Positions 1 through 9,012 of a stretch of 64,000 nucleotides of DNA are shown one piece after another (the stretch's first letter is position 1; each line of letters begins with the position of its first letter). The position numbers and the translations under genes are program-made. Under the pieces are notes generated by a model, which was not told where the DNA came from, did no database searches, and saw only the letters and a list, made by a program, of their open reading frames with translations. Origin of the DNA: Oscillospiraceae bacterium (GTDB taxonomy: Bacteria; Bacillota; Clostridia; Oscillospirales; Ruminococcaceae); NCBI GenBank assembly GCA_031266415.1, contig JAISBB010000001.1, positions 62,001 through 126,000 of the forward strand, read 5' to 3'.

Positions 1-226
1 TTTCCACATCTATTTTTTTCAGGTAGTTCAACATTCGCCTTCTTTGCCCTACCATCTGCAACAACCCTCTTCTGCTGTGATGATCTTTTTTGTTGAGTTT
101 CAAATGCTCTGTAAGATCAAGGATTCTTTTGCTAAGAAGAGCAATTTGAACTTCAGGCGACCCTGTATCATTTTTATGTGAACGATTTTCCTCAATTATT
201 TGTTGTTTTACCTCTTTTTTTATCAT
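1..226 (-). CDS. rpsO: 30S ribosomal protein S15, 3' end cut by window edge
   Basis: Translation from the ATG at 226 begins [18 protein letters not shown] and continues through [15 protein letters not shown] and [17 protein letters not shown], the unmistakable S15 core that binds 16S rRNA helices and nucleates the platform of the small subunit. About 75 of the usual ~89 residues are present; the frame is open at the window edge, so it is absent from the ORF track. A GGGGAAGG ribosome-binding site precedes the ATG. It is transcribed from its own promoter (330-358). Confidence 0.95.
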   Translation of the reverse strand, partial: MIKKEVKQQIIEENRSHKNDTGSPEVQIALLSKRILDLTEHLKLNKKDHHSRRGLLQMVGQRRRMLNYLKKIDVE

Positions 227-244
227 TAAAAAAACGCCTTCCCC

Positions 245-298
245 TTTTTAAATTTAAAAAGCCAACTAACCCAACATAAAGAGTAAAGAGGACTCTTT
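245..298 (-). promoter_or_regulatory. rpsO leader with two small inverted repeats
   Basis: The roughly 100-nt leader between the rpsO promoter and start codon holds a 7-bp hairpin (278-298, arms AAAGAGT/ACTCTTT) and a perfect 16-bp AT palindrome (245-260) just before the ribosome-binding site. S15 represses its own mRNA through leader structures in several bacteria. Whether these hairpins are such an operator is inference. Confidence 0.35.
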
Positions 299-329
299 TA
301 TATTGCGCAATAACCAGTTAACTTCATTT

Positions 330-358
330 ATTCTATCATATTCTTTGCATTTTGTAAA
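330..358 (-). promoter_or_regulatory. sigma-A type promoter of rpsO
   Basis: On the minus strand: TTTACA, 17 bp, TAGAAT, with a TG one base before the -10 (extended -10). Correct spacing and position about 100 nt upstream of the rpsO ATG. Confidence 0.7.
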
Positions 359-428
359 CCACACAGAACTGGCAAACAATAGCGCCAAAAAGCAAAGTTC
401 GCAATAATAATTTTACTACCCAAACAAT

Positions 429-458
429 TTGACAATGACATTCGATTCATGTTAATAT
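429..458 (+). promoter_or_regulatory. promoter of the tRNA-Trp/tRNA-Glu pair
   Basis: Plus strand: perfect TTGACA, 18 bp, TAATAT, ending about 20 bases before the first tRNA, as expected for a tRNA transcription unit. It diverges from the rpsO promoter. Confidence 0.75.
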
Positions 459-478
459 TACTGGCAACATGCAAACTT

Positions 479-554
479 AGGGGTATAGCTCAGTTGGTAG
501 AGCAGTGGTCTCCAAAACCACGTGCCGAGGGTTCGAGTCCTTCTACCCCTGCCA
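479..554 (+). tRNA. trnW: tRNA-Trp (anticodon CCA)
   Basis: 76-nt cloverleaf: acceptor AGGGGTA pairs with TACCCCT, discriminator G, D-loop AGTTGGTAG, anticodon loop CTCCAAA carrying CCA, T-arm GGTTCGAGTCC, and 3' CCA encoded in the DNA. It decodes UGG. Eleven bases separate it from the next tRNA. Confidence 0.95.
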
Positions 555-565
555 AAAATCAACTT

Positions 566-640
566 GGCCCGTTGGTCAAGAGGTAAAGACGCTGGCCTCT
601 CACGCCGGAATCAAGGGTTCGATTCCCTTACGGGTCACCA
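566..640 (+). tRNA. trnE: tRNA-Glu (anticodon CTC)
   Basis: 75-nt cloverleaf: acceptor GGCCCGT/ACGGGTC, discriminator A, encoded CCA, anticodon stem CTGGC/GCCGG with loop CTCTCAC giving anticodon CTC (codon GAG). T-arm GGGTTCGATTCCC is canonical. A CTC isoacceptor is unexpected in a strongly AT-biased, reduced genome because a UUC tRNA normally reads both Glu codons. Confidence 0.93.
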
Positions 641-1089
641 AAAATGAATGTGTATTTTGCTTGCGCACCTTCTTCTACGGCAGCAAATTACGCATTCCAT
701 CACCGAAATCAAAGGATTCGTTTTCCTTATGGTGAACCAAAAAATGGACGCACATTTCGTCTGCACACCCACTTTTTTGCACAAAAAGCCGTGATTTCAA
801 TGGTTATTTCCGTTGACCAAGTGTTCTCCTCGTTTTGCATCTTGATGCTCCGTTCGAAGCCATATGGGAATATTAGCATGCGGGGTTCCGGTTGGAAACC
901 GATCCATTTTAAATTTGATTCACATTCTCACATGATTTTGATAGGTTTGTTACCGCGTATAAATAGAAAGTTTTGGGGTTTTACAAACGAACCTTAAATG
1001 TCTATCCGGGACCACAATGCGATCCGATGATGATTTTGTCATTCCAAAACGTCGACAAACTTGGACTCGCCTCACGCGAAAGACATAAC
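641..1089. other. unexplained intergenic region of about 450 bp
   Basis: Between tRNA-Glu and the rplQ terminator there is no recognisable gene. The plus strand has a 117-codon open frame (644-997), but it starts 4 bases after the tRNA, has no ribosome-binding site and its translation (rich in His, Phe, Arg, Cys) matches nothing I recognise. By eye the region is less AT-rich than neighbouring spacers and has a few small hairpins such as CGGTTGGAAACCG. It could be a decayed gene, an unannotated RNA, or an extended tRNA transcript. Confidence 0.4.
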
Positions 1090-1114
1090 GAAAAAGGTGC
1101 GCTCTTCACACACC
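1090..1114 (-). terminator. rho-independent terminator after rplQ
   Basis: Minus strand: stem GGTGTG, loop TGAAGAG, stem CGCACC, then a run of five T. It lies 18 bases past the rplQ stop and would end the long ribosomal protein transcript. Confidence 0.75.
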
Positions 1115-1131
1115 TTGAGTCACCCGTTTGA

Positions 1132-1467
1132 TTAAATCAGCTCGATTATTACCATTTCAGCGGCATCGCCCTTTCTGGGGCCAAGCCTAGTAATTCTTGT
1201 GTAGCCGCCGTTAACTTCCATATATTTTGGCACAATCTCATCAAATAATCTCTTCACAACATTCTCTTTTGTTAAGTAAGAAAAAACCTTTCTTTTAGAA
1301 TTAAGACTGGCATTTTTCCCGATTGAAATAATTTTTTCTGCCGCAGACCTAATTTCTTTTGCGCGCGTAAGCGTTGTTTCTATTTTACCTTTTTCAAGCA
1401 AAAACGTCACTAATCCCCGAAGCATCGCCCTTCTGTGATTTGCGGTTCTGCCTAATTTCCTAGCCAC
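1132..1467 (-). CDS. rplQ: 50S ribosomal protein L17
   Basis: L17 sits at the polypeptide exit side of the large subunit. The sequence [19 protein letters not shown] at the N-terminus and [20 protein letters not shown] at the C-terminus are family hallmarks. I prefer a GTG start at 1467, preceded by a GGAAGGGAG ribosome-binding site, giving 111 aa, close to the usual 112-120. The tracked start at 1503 adds 12 atypical residues. It is the last gene of the alpha operon, directly after rpoA. Confidence 0.93.
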   Translation of the reverse strand: MARKLGRTANHRRAMLRGLVTFLLEKGKIETTLTRAKEIRSAAEKIISIGKNASLNSKRKVFSYLTKENVVKRLFDEIVPKYMEVNGGYTRITRLGPRKGDAAEMVIIELI

Positions 1468-1530
1468 AAGTACGTTCGCTCCCTTCCAACCAAATAAATA
1501 CACATAATAAAATTCCCATTTTTAATTTTT

Positions 1531-2511
1531 TTATTTCCCGTTTCTGCCAAGCCTGGAATCATGCGCATCTTCGCAAACAAACATATCAAAACCCAAAGCA
1601 TGCACTTTTTCAAACACTTCATCCATGGACTTTTTCCCCAAGTTTTTTATTTTAAAGAAATTTTCTTCTTTCACTTTCAGCAAATCCCTCAAACAATTAA
1701 TTCCAACACGTTTAAGGCAATTAAACGCACGAACAGAAAGTTCCATTTCTTCCAAGGTCAAGTTTTGCACTTTATCTTTTTCGCTAAGCAATACAGAAGC
1801 ACCACTACAACTAGAACCCGATTCAGAAATCCCCACAAGTAAGTTCAAGTGGTCCATGAGTATTTTTGCGGCATTAGAAACAGCCTCGTTAATTTGTATA
1901 CTTCCATCTACCCAAAGCTCAAGAACTAATTTATCATAATCTGTTACCTGACCAACACGCGTGTTTTCAACAAAATAATTAACTCTACAAACCGGTGTAA
2001 ATATACTGTCTATTGCAATACTTCCAATTTCTTGGCACACCCGTTGCTTATTTTTTTCTGCTGGCAAATAACCAATCCCTTCGTTAACCACCAGCTCCAT
2101 AGAAATCGTCGCATCATCAGAAAGGGTTGCAATGTGTAAATCTGGATTTAAAATATCAACTTCGGGATCATATTTTATCATTCCAGCCGTTAACTCGCCC
2201 TTACTATGGGCTTCCAAATACAGTACTTTTGGCGCAGATCCATAAAATTTGAATCTTATCCCTTTTATGTTTAAAATAATTTCCGCCACATCTTCTTTGA
2301 TTCCCGAGATTGTAGAAAATTCATGTGAAACACCCTCTATTTTCACCGAAGTAACCGCAACTCCAGGCAGTGAAGAAAGTAGCACACGCCTAAGACTGTT
2401 CCCTAAAGTAATACCAAACCCAGGCCCTAAAGGTCCAATAATAACTTTGCCATATTTACCATCAGCAGCCACTTCTAAAACATCAACTCTTACATTATCT
2501 AAGTCTATCAA
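1531..2511 (-). CDS. rpoA: DNA-directed RNA polymerase alpha subunit
   Basis: 326 aa, near the usual ~315. The N-terminal dimerisation domain includes YGKVIIGPLGPGFGITLGN and LRRVLLSSLPGVAVTSVKI; the C-terminal domain (about 245-310) has the two helix-hairpin-helix motifs that contact UP elements and activators (LSVRAFNCLKRVGINCLRDL and FFKIKNLGKKSMDEV). It assembles the RNA polymerase core with beta, beta' and omega (rpoZ is at 51359). It follows rpsD in the standard alpha-operon order. Confidence 0.98.
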   Translation of the reverse strand: MIDLDNVRVDVLEVAADGKYGKVIIGPLGPGFGITLGNSLRRVLLSSLPGVAVTSVKIEGVSHEFSTISGIKEDVAEIILNIKGIRFKFYGSAPKVLYLEAHSKGELTAGMIKYDPEVDILNPDLHIATLSDDATISMELVVNEGIGYLPAEKNKQRVCQEIGSIAIDSIFTPVCRVNYFVENTRVGQVTDYDKLVLELWVDGSIQINEAVSNAAKILMDHLNLLVGISESGSSCSGASVLLSEKDKVQNLTLEEMELSVRAFNCLKRVGINCLRDLLKVKEENFFKIKNLGKKSMDEVFEKVHALGFDMFVCEDAHDSRLGRNGK

Positions 2512-2550
2512 CCGATATCCTCCTCTTAAGGCATACTAACAGTTCTTAAA

Positions 2551-3171
2551 TTACTTTGAATAAAGCTCAACAATCAAATGTTCAGAAACTTCCAAATCAA
2601 TATCTTCTCGGTTTGGAAGCGTTAACACTGTTGCTTTCATTTCATCCACTGAAATCCATTGAGGAACAGTAACTAATCTTTTTTTATCCAATAAAATTTT
2701 CATTTTGGCATTTTCGGCACTTTTGGGTTTAACTGCAACAACATCTCCACATTTAAGCAAAATTGAAGGGATATTTGCTTTGTTCCCATTAACAGTAAAA
2801 TGCCCATGGCGCACAAGTTGCCGTGCTTCTTTACGAGAAAATGCAAAACCAGCCCTATAAACTACGTTATCTAATCTACTCTCCAAAAGTCGCAAAAAAT
2901 TCTCACCAGTTATTCCTTGTTTTCGCTCCGCCATATCAAAATATTTGGAAAATTGACTCTCCAAAATTCCATAAAAACGTCGCGCTTTCTGTTTTTCACG
3001 CAACTGCAATCCATATTCAGATTGTTTTTTCCTTCCCTTGCCATGTTGACCCGGCAAACTGTTGCGCCGTGTAATTGCACATTTCGAAGAATAACATCGC
3101 TCGCCCTTCAAAAATAATTTTTGCGCTTCTCTTCTACAAAGCTTACACATTGCTCCAATATATCTTGCCAT
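2551..3171 (-). CDS. rpsD: 30S ribosomal protein S4, zinc-ribbon form
   Basis: 206 aa, full length. The N-terminus has the C+ zinc site (CKLCRR, then [11 protein letters not shown]), followed by [15 protein letters not shown] and the S4 RNA-binding domain [35 protein letters not shown]4 starts 30S assembly. In Bacillus rpsD is a separate gene; here it stays in the operon between rpsK and rpoA, as in clostridia. Its start is preceded by AAGGGGTG. The spacer upstream holds a decayed copy of the rpsK 3' end. Confidence 0.97.
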   Translation of the reverse strand: MARYIGAMCKLCRREAQKLFLKGERCYSSKCAITRRNSLPGQHGKGRKKQSEYGLQLREKQKARRFYGILESQFSKYFDMAERKQGITGENFLRLLESRLDNVVYRAGFAFSRKEARQLVRHGHFTVNGNKANIPSILLKCGDVVAVKPKSAENAKMKILLDKKRLVTVPQWISVDEMKATVLTLPNREDIDLEVSEHLIVELYSK

Positions 3172-3192
3172 CTTTTCACCCCTTGCTTCAAC

Positions 3193-3240
3193 TTAAACTT
3201 TCCTTCGTTTTTGTGCCCGGCAACCATTGTGGGGAACTAA
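3193..3240 (-). pseudogene. decayed duplicate of the rpsK 3' end
   Basis: The spacer between rpsK and rpsD encodes LVPHNGCRAQKRRKV followed by TAA, nearly the same as the C-terminus of the adjacent rpsK ([14 protein letters not shown]). By hand alignment, DNA 3187-3236 matches 3288-3337 at about 44 of 50 positions. Weaker similarity continues upstream but contains stops and a frame slip. It is not a gene: no start codon and only about 15 codons. It is a remnant of a local duplication. Confidence 0.8.
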
Positions 3241-3293
3241 CTCTAAACATTCTTAATTACCACAAATTGCCATATTTTTATCCATTCTTCAAC

Positions 3294-3698
3294 TTAAACT
3301 CTTCTTCGTTTTGGCGCTCGGCAACCGTTGTGGGGAATTGGGGTAACATCTTTAATTACATTAATTTCAAGTCCTGCAGATTGTAAAGCTCTAATGGCAG
3401 CTTCCCTTCCAGAACCTGCTCCTTTAACAAATACTTCCACAGACTTAAGACCGCATTCCATTGCTGATTTTGCAGCAGATTCCGCCGCCATCTGCGCCGC
3501 AAATGGTGTTGACTTTCTAGAACCTTTAAACCCCAAATTCCCAGCACTAGCCCAAGAAATCACATTCCCTTGAACGTCAGAAATGGAAACGATTGTATTG
3601 TTAAATGTTGATTGGATATGTGCAATTCCCTTATCAATATTTCTTCTTTTTACTGCTCTTTTAGCACGCAGATTTTTCTTGGCCGAAGCCCTTGCCAT
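3294..3698 (-). CDS. rpsK: 30S ribosomal protein S11
   Basis: 134 aa, typical. The motifs [48 protein letters not shown] and [16 protein letters not shown] define S11, which lines the platform near the mRNA exit. The start is preceded by AGGAGGTGATTTC. It lies between rpsM and rpsD in the canonical order. Confidence 0.98.
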   Translation of the reverse strand: MARASAKKNLRAKRAVKRRNIDKGIAHIQSTFNNTIVSISDVQGNVISWASAGNLGFKGSRKSTPFAAQMAAESAAKSAMECGLKSVEVFVKGAGSGREAAIRALQSAGLEINVIKDVTPIPHNGCRAPKRRRV

Positions 3699-3716
3699 GA
3701 AATCACCTCCTATTCC

Positions 3717-4085
3717 CTACTTTTTCTTGTTTGCCACTGTTTTGCGCGGACCCTTCGCTGTTCTTGCATTCGTTTTCGTTCGTTGCCCACGCACTGGCAA
3801 GCCTTTTCTGTGCCGAATTCCACGGTAACAACCAATTTCGATCAAACGCTTTACATTTAAAGCAACTTGCCTTCTAAGGTCACCTTCCACAGAGAGATTC
3901 TTACTAATATATTCTCTTATCTTTGCCAAATCACCATCATTAATATCTTTCACGCGTATATCTGGGTTAACTCCAACTTTTAATAAGATTGCACTAGATA
4001 AAGATCTCCCAATCCCATAAATGTAAGTCAACCCTATCGCAATCCTTTTATTCCGTGGCAAATCAACCCCTGCAATTCGCGCCAT
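3717..4085 (-). CDS. rpsM: 30S ribosomal protein S13
   Basis: 122 aa. [19 protein letters not shown], the helix-two-turn-helix region [10 protein letters not shown], and the basic tail [19 protein letters not shown] are diagnostic. S13 forms intersubunit bridges in the 30S head. AGGAGGTG precedes the ATG. It lies 15 bases downstream of rpmJ. Confidence 0.98.
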   Translation of the reverse strand: MARIAGVDLPRNKRIAIGLTYIYGIGRSLSSAILLKVGVNPDIRVKDINDGDLAKIREYISKNLSVEGDLRRQVALNVKRLIEIGCYRGIRHRKGLPVRGQRTKTNARTAKGPRKTVANKKK

Positions 4086-4100
4086 AAAAAAACACCTCCT

Positions 4101-4214
4101 TTAGCCTTGTCTTTGTTTATGTTTTGGATTTTTGCATATAACCATAATTCGACCTTTTCGTTTTATTATTTTACATTTTTCACACATTGACTTTACTGAA
4201 GGCCTGACTTTCAT
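4101..4214 (-). CDS. rpmJ: 50S ribosomal protein L36
   Basis: Too short for the ORF track. The ATG at 4214 gives 37 aa starting [20 protein letters not shown] and ending [11 protein letters not shown], the exact L36 length. The CxxC...CxxxxH zinc ribbon is intact (C+ form). GGAGATT precedes the start. Its place between infA and rpsM is the standard one. Confidence 0.96.
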   Translation of the reverse strand: MKVRPSVKSMCEKCKIIKRKGRIMVICKNPKHKQRQG

Positions 4215-4241
4215 TTTTTAATCTCCTTTCAAGCTACAACA

Positions 4242-4460
4242 TCACTTAGAGCGCCAGGTTATTCGCCCTTTATCAAGATCATATGGTGACATTTCAACAA
4301 TCACCTTATCTCCTGCCAATATCCTAATGTAATTCATTCTAAGCTTTCCAGAGATGTGTGCAAGAATTTTATGTCCGTTTTCCAATTCAACAACAAACCA
4401 AGCATTTGGTAATGTTTCCAAAACTTTCCCTTCAACTTCAATAACATCTGTTTTCGCCAA
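4242..4460 (-). CDS. infA: translation initiation factor IF-1
   Basis: IF-1 occupies the ribosomal A site during initiation. The OB-fold sequence [20 protein letters not shown] and [21 protein letters not shown] is characteristic. A TTG at 4460 gives exactly 72 aa, the family length, and a GTGGGGG element lies upstream; the tracked ATG at 4499 would add 13 unlikely residues and overlap the KOW gene. Confidence 0.95.
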   Translation of the reverse strand: MAKTDVIEVEGKVLETLPNAWFVVELENGHKILAHISGKLRMNYIRILAGDKVIVEMSPYDLDKGRITWRSK

Positions 4461-4491
4461 ACACAACAACCCCCACAAACACGCAAATTTT

Positions 4492-4722
4492 TTATGCAAA
4501 CCTCTTCAAAGATTCTTTTAACCTCTTGTTGCCTAAAAAACAATCGTTGCTTAAAACAATTTTTGTTTCACTAACGTGCTTTATTTTTTTCTTTTTCGGC
4601 TTTTCCAGTTTTCGCAAATCTCCATCCACCAAAAAACAATATATATTGTCAAAATCAACAACAGCAAAAAAAGCACCCTTATCTCTACCGGCAAGAGACT
4701 TAACCACTCTACCTTTTTCCAT
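4492..4722 (-). CDS. small KOW-domain RNA-binding protein
   Basis: 76 aa. The N-terminal half ([20 protein letters not shown]) is a KOW motif, as in ribosomal L14e/L27e-like proteins; it is followed by [19 protein letters not shown]. Short proteins of this type lie between map and infA in many clostridia. The function is not established; association with ribosome or rRNA is inferred from the fold and the operon. Two bases separate it from map. Confidence 0.85.
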   Translation of the reverse strand: MEKGRVVKSLAGRDKGAFFAVVDFDNIYCFLVDGDLRKLEKPKKKKIKHVSETKIVLSNDCFLGNKRLKESLKRFA

Positions 4723-4724
4723 TC

Positions 4725-5474
4725 TTAAACCCTCGTTAATACCTGCGGTCCCAAATCTGTGATTAAGATTGTATGTTCAAAATGTGCGGAAAAACTACTG
4801 TCGCGCGTTACAACACCCCAGCCATTTTTTTGCATCTTTACGTAACTTTTCCCCATATTTATCATCGGTTCCACCGCCAAAGTCATCCCGGCAACCAATT
4901 GCGCTCCCTGTCTTAGTTCGCCACAATTTGGAACAGGAGGTTCTTCGTGAAGATTTCTACCAACTCCATGCCCAACATACTCTTTAACCACAGAAAAACC
5001 AGCGCTTTCTGCATTTAACTGAACGGCATGTGATATATCACCAACATAACCACCAACTACCGCCATATCAATTCCACATTGCAAACACCTTTTGGTTGTG
5101 GCAAGCAATCGTGCCACCTCTTCGCAAATTCTTCCAACGGCAAATGTTGCAGCATTGTCGCTGTGAAACCCATTAAAAAATGCACCAACATCAACACTAA
5201 CAATGTCTCCTTCTTTAAGTACTCGTGTTGCCGAAGGGATGCCATGAATTACTTCTTCATTAACAGAAACACAAGCACTTGCAGGGAATCCGCTGTAATT
5301 TAAAAACGATGGAGTTGCTTTTTGTGAAATTATATAATCATGAACAACTTTATTAATGTAAGCTGTTGTAATTCCCGGCGCTACACTTTCGCCAGCTATT
5401 TTAAGTGCTTGCGCCGCAATTCGGCAAGATTCTCTCATAATTTCTATTTCTTCCGCCGATTTTACAATAATCAT
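4725..5474 (-). CDS. map: type I methionine aminopeptidase
   Basis: Removes initiator methionine from nascent proteins. The metal ligands are visible: VDVGAFFNGFHSDNAATF (two Asp), GHGVGRNLHEEP (His), and the two Glu in the C-terminal third (including FEHTILITD). I place the start at the ATG at 5474, which overlaps the adk stop as ATGA, giving 249 aa; the tracked start runs 7 codons into adk. Translational coupling with adk is likely. Confidence 0.96.
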   Translation of the reverse strand: MIIVKSAEEIEIMRESCRIAAQALKIAGESVAPGITTAYINKVVHDYIISQKATPSFLNYSGFPASACVSVNEEVIHGIPSATRVLKEGDIVSVDVGAFFNGFHSDNAATFAVGRICEEVARLLATTKRCLQCGIDMAVVGGYVGDISHAVQLNAESAGFSVVKEYVGHGVGRNLHEEPPVPNCGELRQGAQLVAGMTLAVEPMINMGKSYVKMQKNGWGVVTRDSSFSAHFEHTILITDLGPQVLTRV

Positions 5475-6088
5475 CTCATAAGTTCCCCAATACACTTCAC
5501 TAAAGACTCCGTTACCTTTTCAATCTCACAGTCTCCTTCAATTCTTTTCAGCAAATTTTTCTCTTCATAATAACTAACTAAAGGCTCTGTACATTTATGA
5601 TATAAATTGAGCCTTTCTTGGATCACTCCTTCATTGTCATCTGCTCGTTTTTCTAAAATACCACCACAGCACTCACATACTTTTGGACCTCCCGCAATAT
5701 ACGGGGCACCACATTTACAACAAATTAATCGACTTTGAATCCGCTTTTTCGCCACCTCATCTGAAACAGTTATATAAATAACACAATCTAAATGCACACC
5801 ATTATTTTCAAGGATGCCCACTTGTTCTATTGTTCTTGGCACTCCATCTAAAATATATTCCTCGCATACTAATTTTTTTAATTCTTCAATAACTAATCTT
5901 ACCACAAATTCGTCAGAAGCAAACCGTCCATTGCTTAAACCAGCAAGTTCGTCATTCGCAATTCCTGATTTTAAACACCTTCGAAGAATATCACCAGAGG
6001 CAACAATCGGCATTCCAAATCGTTCTGAAATAATACGACTTTGAACTCCTTTCCCAGCTCCTGGTGCCCCCAACAATATTAATTTCAT
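5471..6088 (-). CDS. adk: adenylate kinase with zinc-binding lid
   Basis: Interconverts ATP plus AMP with two ADP. 205 aa. P-loop GAPGAGKG at residues 7-14; AMP-binding region with FVVRLV and DGVPRTIEQ; the LID domain has a four-Cys zinc site (CCKCGAPYIAGG and CECCGG), the Gram-positive form. Standard place between secY and map. Confidence 0.97.
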   Translation of the reverse strand: MKLILLGAPGAGKGVQSRIISERFGMPIVASGDILRRCLKSGIANDELAGLSNGRFASDEFVVRLVIEELKKLVCEEYILDGVPRTIEQVGILENNGVHLDCVIYITVSDEVAKKRIQSRLICCKCGAPYIAGGPKVCECCGGILEKRADDNEGVIQERLNLYHKCTEPLVSYYEEKNLLKRIEGDCEIEKVTESLVKCIGELMR

Positions 6089-6116
6089 GTGTTTTCAACT
6101 CCTCATTCACTTAACA

Positions 6117-7418
6117 TCATTCTAAAAACCCTTTATATTGCTTCATCATCGTCATGGATTCTAATTGTTTCATTGTATCTAATGCAACTCCAATAACAAT
6201 AAGGATGGTTGTTCCTCCTAAAGAAATATTCACTCTCGTAAACATTCCTATTATCATCGGTAAAATGGCAATAACTCCTAAAAAAATTGCACCTACTAAA
6301 GTTACTTTTGAAATAACTTTATTTAAAAATTCGGCCGTTTGTGCCCCCGGGCGAATCCCAGGAATAGTCCCATTGTTTTTTCTCAAATTATTCGCTATTT
6401 CAATCGGATTATATTGCATAGAAACATAAAAATAATTAAACCCAATAATTAAAAGGAAATAAAGAACGGAATAAATTAATGTTCCGTGCTCCAAAATCCC
6501 CAAAAACTTCCCTAGCCATTTTTTTTCTTCCACATCAATAAAAGCCTTTAATAAACTAAAAAACGCCAAAAATGAGGAAGCAAATATAATTGGCATAACA
6601 CCTGCCATGTTAACTTTTATTGGGATGTGCGAGTTTTGTCCACCATACATTTTTTTTCCAACAACTCTTTGGGCATATTGAATTGGCAACCTACGTTCTG
6701 CATTTGTCATAAACACGGTGAAAGCAGTAATTAATATGAAAGCCAACACTAATAAAATTGCCAAAATAATCTGTGTTGCGCCACCTTGCATCAACTCATA
6801 AATCTTGCCAATCGCTGCAGGTCCCCTAGAAAGAATCCCAGCAAACAGAACAACTGAAACCCCATTCCCAATTCCCTTTTCATTTATCCGTTCGCCAAGC
6901 CACATCACCAAAGCACTTCCAGCAGTGAAAACAGTAACAATAACAACCGCGGCAAAAAAACCAGCAAAACCACCATAATAAGCCAAAACCCGATCTGAAA
7001 ACATTGTATTCCCGCCTTTTAGCAAAAACCAAAAAGCAACAGATTGAACAAGCCCCAACACCACAGTAAAATAACGCGTTGCCTTATTTAATTTTTTTTG
7101 CCCCTGGGCACCTTCTCTTGCAATTCGCTCTAACGCTGGGATTCCGAAAGTTAACAATTGAATAACAATTGAAGCAGTTATGTAAGGTGAAATCGACATT
7201 GAAAAGATTGTAACCCGAGAAAAAGCTCCTCCGGTAAATGCATCTATATAACTAAAAAAATTATTTTGATCGAGGGTAATTCGCTTTATTGCATCAAATT
7301 TGAGAAAAGGAACCGGAATTGTTGATCCTATTCTAAAAACCAAAATTATTAAAATAGTATACAATAACTTTTTTCTCAAATCCGGAAGTTTAAATATATT
7401 TTTTAAAACGTTAAACAA
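6117..7418 (-). CDS. secY: protein translocase subunit SecY
   Basis: 433 aa with about ten hydrophobic segments; forms the membrane channel of the Sec system. Family sequences include IPVPFLKFDAI, the plug/TM2 region YITASIVIQLLTFGIPALERIAREG, and the cytoplasmic loop PIQYAQRVVGKKMYGGQNSHIP. The start is a TTG directly after the rplO stop, preceded by GAGGTG. It will export the signal-peptide proteins at 22762 and 57047. Confidence 0.98.
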   Translation of the reverse strand: MFNVLKNIFKLPDLRKKLLYTILIILVFRIGSTIPVPFLKFDAIKRITLDQNNFFSYIDAFTGGAFSRVTIFSMSISPYITASIVIQLLTFGIPALERIAREGAQGQKKLNKATRYFTVVLGLVQSVAFWFLLKGGNTMFSDRVLAYYGGFAGFFAAVVIVTVFTAGSALVMWLGERINEKGIGNGVSVVLFAGILSRGPAAIGKIYELMQGGATQIILAILLVLAFILITAFTVFMTNAERRLPIQYAQRVVGKKMYGGQNSHIPIKVNMAGVMPIIFASSFLAFFSLLKAFIDVEEKKWLGKFLGILEHGTLIYSVLYFLLIIGFNYFYVSMQYNPIEIANNLRKNNGTIPGIRPGAQTAEFLNKVISKVTLVGAIFLGVIAILPMIIGMFTRVNISLGGTTILIVIGVALDTMKQLESMTMMKQYKGFLE

Positions 7419-7868
7419 TCATTTCACCTCAATTCTGCCGCCTGCTTTTTCTATTTTCTCTTTTGCGGATTTTGAAAATGCAGCTACTCTAATCTCCAGT
7501 TTTTTGCTAAGTTCTCCATTCCCAAGAATTTTTACTCCTGATAGCAATTTTTTAACTAGACCCATTTTTAATATTTTTTGTGTGTCCACAACATCTCCAT
7601 CATTAAATTTTTCATTAAGATCTTGCACATTTAAGATTGCATATTTAGTTGAAAAAATATTTACGAACCCTCTTTTCGGCAATCTTCTATAAAGCGGCAT
7701 CTGGCCACCCTCAAACCCAGGGCGAACACCACCACCGGATCTTGCATTTTGACCTTTGTGCCCCTTCCCTGCTGTTTTCCCATTTCCAGAACCCGGCCCT
7801 CTACCTTTTCTAAATGCTTTTTTACGCGAACCAACAGCAGGCGAAAGTTCATGCAACCTCATCCTCAT
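7419..7868 (-). CDS. rplO: 50S ribosomal protein L15
   Basis: 149 aa. [39 protein letters not shown] and [20 protein letters not shown] are the L15 N-terminal signature. The ATG overlaps the rpmD stop by 4 bases. A later ATG two codons in is equally possible. Confidence 0.97.
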   Translation of the reverse strand: MRMRLHELSPAVGSRKKAFRKGRGPGSGNGKTAGKGHKGQNARSGGGVRPGFEGGQMPLYRRLPKRGFVNIFSTKYAILNVQDLNEKFNDGDVVDTQKILKMGLVKKLLSGVKILGNGELSKKLEIRVAAFSKSAKEKIEKAGGRIEVK

Positions 7869-8089
7869 AATCCTCCTTGCGAGCAGCTAACTTTAACCAG
7901 GTGCAAAATTTTAGCAATTTTCCCATTAAGGGCATTATTTTCCACATGAATAACTTTATCTCCAATTTTGTGCAACCCTAAAGAGTGAACTGTTGTAACA
8001 TGACTTTTTTTTCTGCCTATTAAACTCTTTACCAATTTAATTTGCAAACTACCACACACTACAGATTCTTCTTGCTTCATATCTTTCAC
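7865..8089 (-). CDS. rpmD: 50S ribosomal protein L30
   Basis: 74 aa. [25 protein letters not shown] followed by [12 protein letters not shown]-like sequence identifies L30. It overlaps rpsE upstream and rplO downstream by 4 bases each. The N-terminus carries about 13 residues beyond the usual start ([13 protein letters not shown]), kept because the ATG is coupled to the rpsE stop. Confidence 0.93.
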   Translation of the reverse strand: MKDMKQEESVVCGSLQIKLVKSLIGRKKSHVTTVHSLGLHKIGDKVIHVENNALNGKIAKILHLVKVSCSQGGL

Positions 8090-8604
8090 CTCTTTCGCAC
8101 TAAAATATCTTTAACAGATTTTTCTCTCATTGCCGCCACTTGCTCTGGACTTCTAAGTTGCTTAAGACCCTCAAAAGTCGCACGAACAACATTGCAAGGG
8201 TTGTTTGTTCTCAAAGATTTCGTTCTAATATCTTTAACACCCAAAACCTCTAACACCGCACGCATAGAACCTCCAGCAATTACGCCGGTTCCTTCTCCAG
8301 CTGGTTTCATCAACACCCTACCAGCACAAAAACACCCAATCACTTCATGTGGAATGGTTTTCCCACGCAATGGGATTTTAATCAAATTTTTTTTTGCTTC
8401 TTCAATTCCTTTTCTAACAGCTTCCGGTACTTCTGCAGCCTTCCCCATACCAAAGCCAACCGAACCACTTTCGTCACCCACAACAACCAAAGCAGAAAAC
8501 TTGAAAATTCGGCCACCTTTAACCGTTTTCGCAACTCTATTAACAGCTACTACTTTTTCTTTCAGCAACTTTACATCAACGTTTTTCTTGTCTGACATTG
8601 CCAA
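8086..8604 (-). CDS. rpsE: 30S ribosomal protein S5
   Basis: 172 aa. Contains the double-stranded-RNA-like domain ([19 protein letters not shown]) and the C-terminal [25 protein letters not shown]5 contributes to decoding accuracy at the mRNA entry site. A TTG start at 8604 has GGGAGGTG at good spacing; an ATG two codons later is the alternative. Confidence 0.97.
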   Translation of the reverse strand: MAMSDKKNVDVKLLKEKVVAVNRVAKTVKGGRIFKFSALVVVGDESGSVGFGMGKAAEVPEAVRKGIEEAKKNLIKIPLRGKTIPHEVIGCFCAGRVLMKPAGEGTGVIAGGSMRAVLEVLGVKDIRTKSLRTNNPCNVVRATFEGLKQLRSPEQVAAMREKSVKDILVRKR

Positions 8605-8648
8605 AAATCACCACCTCCCGCATTCAAAACTTTTCAACAATCAAACAA

Positions 8649-8999
8649 CTAAAATTCAAGTCCACCTTCGCGTGCTCCATCCGCCAATTCTTTCACGCGG
8701 CCATGGTAAAGGTACCCACCACGGTCAAAAACAACAGCACTTATACCAATATTTTTTGCTTTTTTCGCAACCAATAAGCCAATTGCATGCGCAGCGTTTT
8801 TGTCCCCGCCATACCCATTAAATTCGGGTTCCATTGTTGAAGCACAAGCCAGTGTAACACCTTTATCATCATCTATAATTTGCACATAAATATGTTTCGC
8901 AGACTTAAACACATTAAGTCGCGGTCTTTCTTTAGTTCCTTTTATTTTTTTTCGGACAACAAAATGTCGTTTTTTTCGCGCAGCAATTGATTTGGGCAT
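8649..8999 (-). CDS. rplR: 50S ribosomal protein L18
   Basis: 116 aa. [20 protein letters not shown] and [27 protein letters not shown] are diagnostic of L18, which binds 5S rRNA together with L5 (10213). Standard order between rplF and rpsE. Confidence 0.97.
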   Translation of the reverse strand: MPKSIAARKKRHFVVRKKIKGTKERPRLNVFKSAKHIYVQIIDDDKGVTLACASTMEPEFNGYGGDKNAAHAIGLLVAKKAKNIGISAVVFDRGGYLYHGRVKELADGAREGGLEF

Positions 9000-9012
9000 A
9001 CCTCAACACTCC

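Noticed and set aside
505-735. 76-aa plus-strand ORF
   Set aside because: It overlaps both tRNA genes; the translation is a read-through of tRNA sequence.
644-997. 117-aa plus-strand ORF after tRNA-Glu
   Set aside because: No ribosome-binding site, starts 4 bases after a tRNA and matches no family I know. Reported only as an unexplained region.
8042-8821. 259-aa plus-strand ORF over rpsE
   Set aside because: Antisense to rpmD, rpsE and rplR, which are certain; composition is that of a shadow frame.
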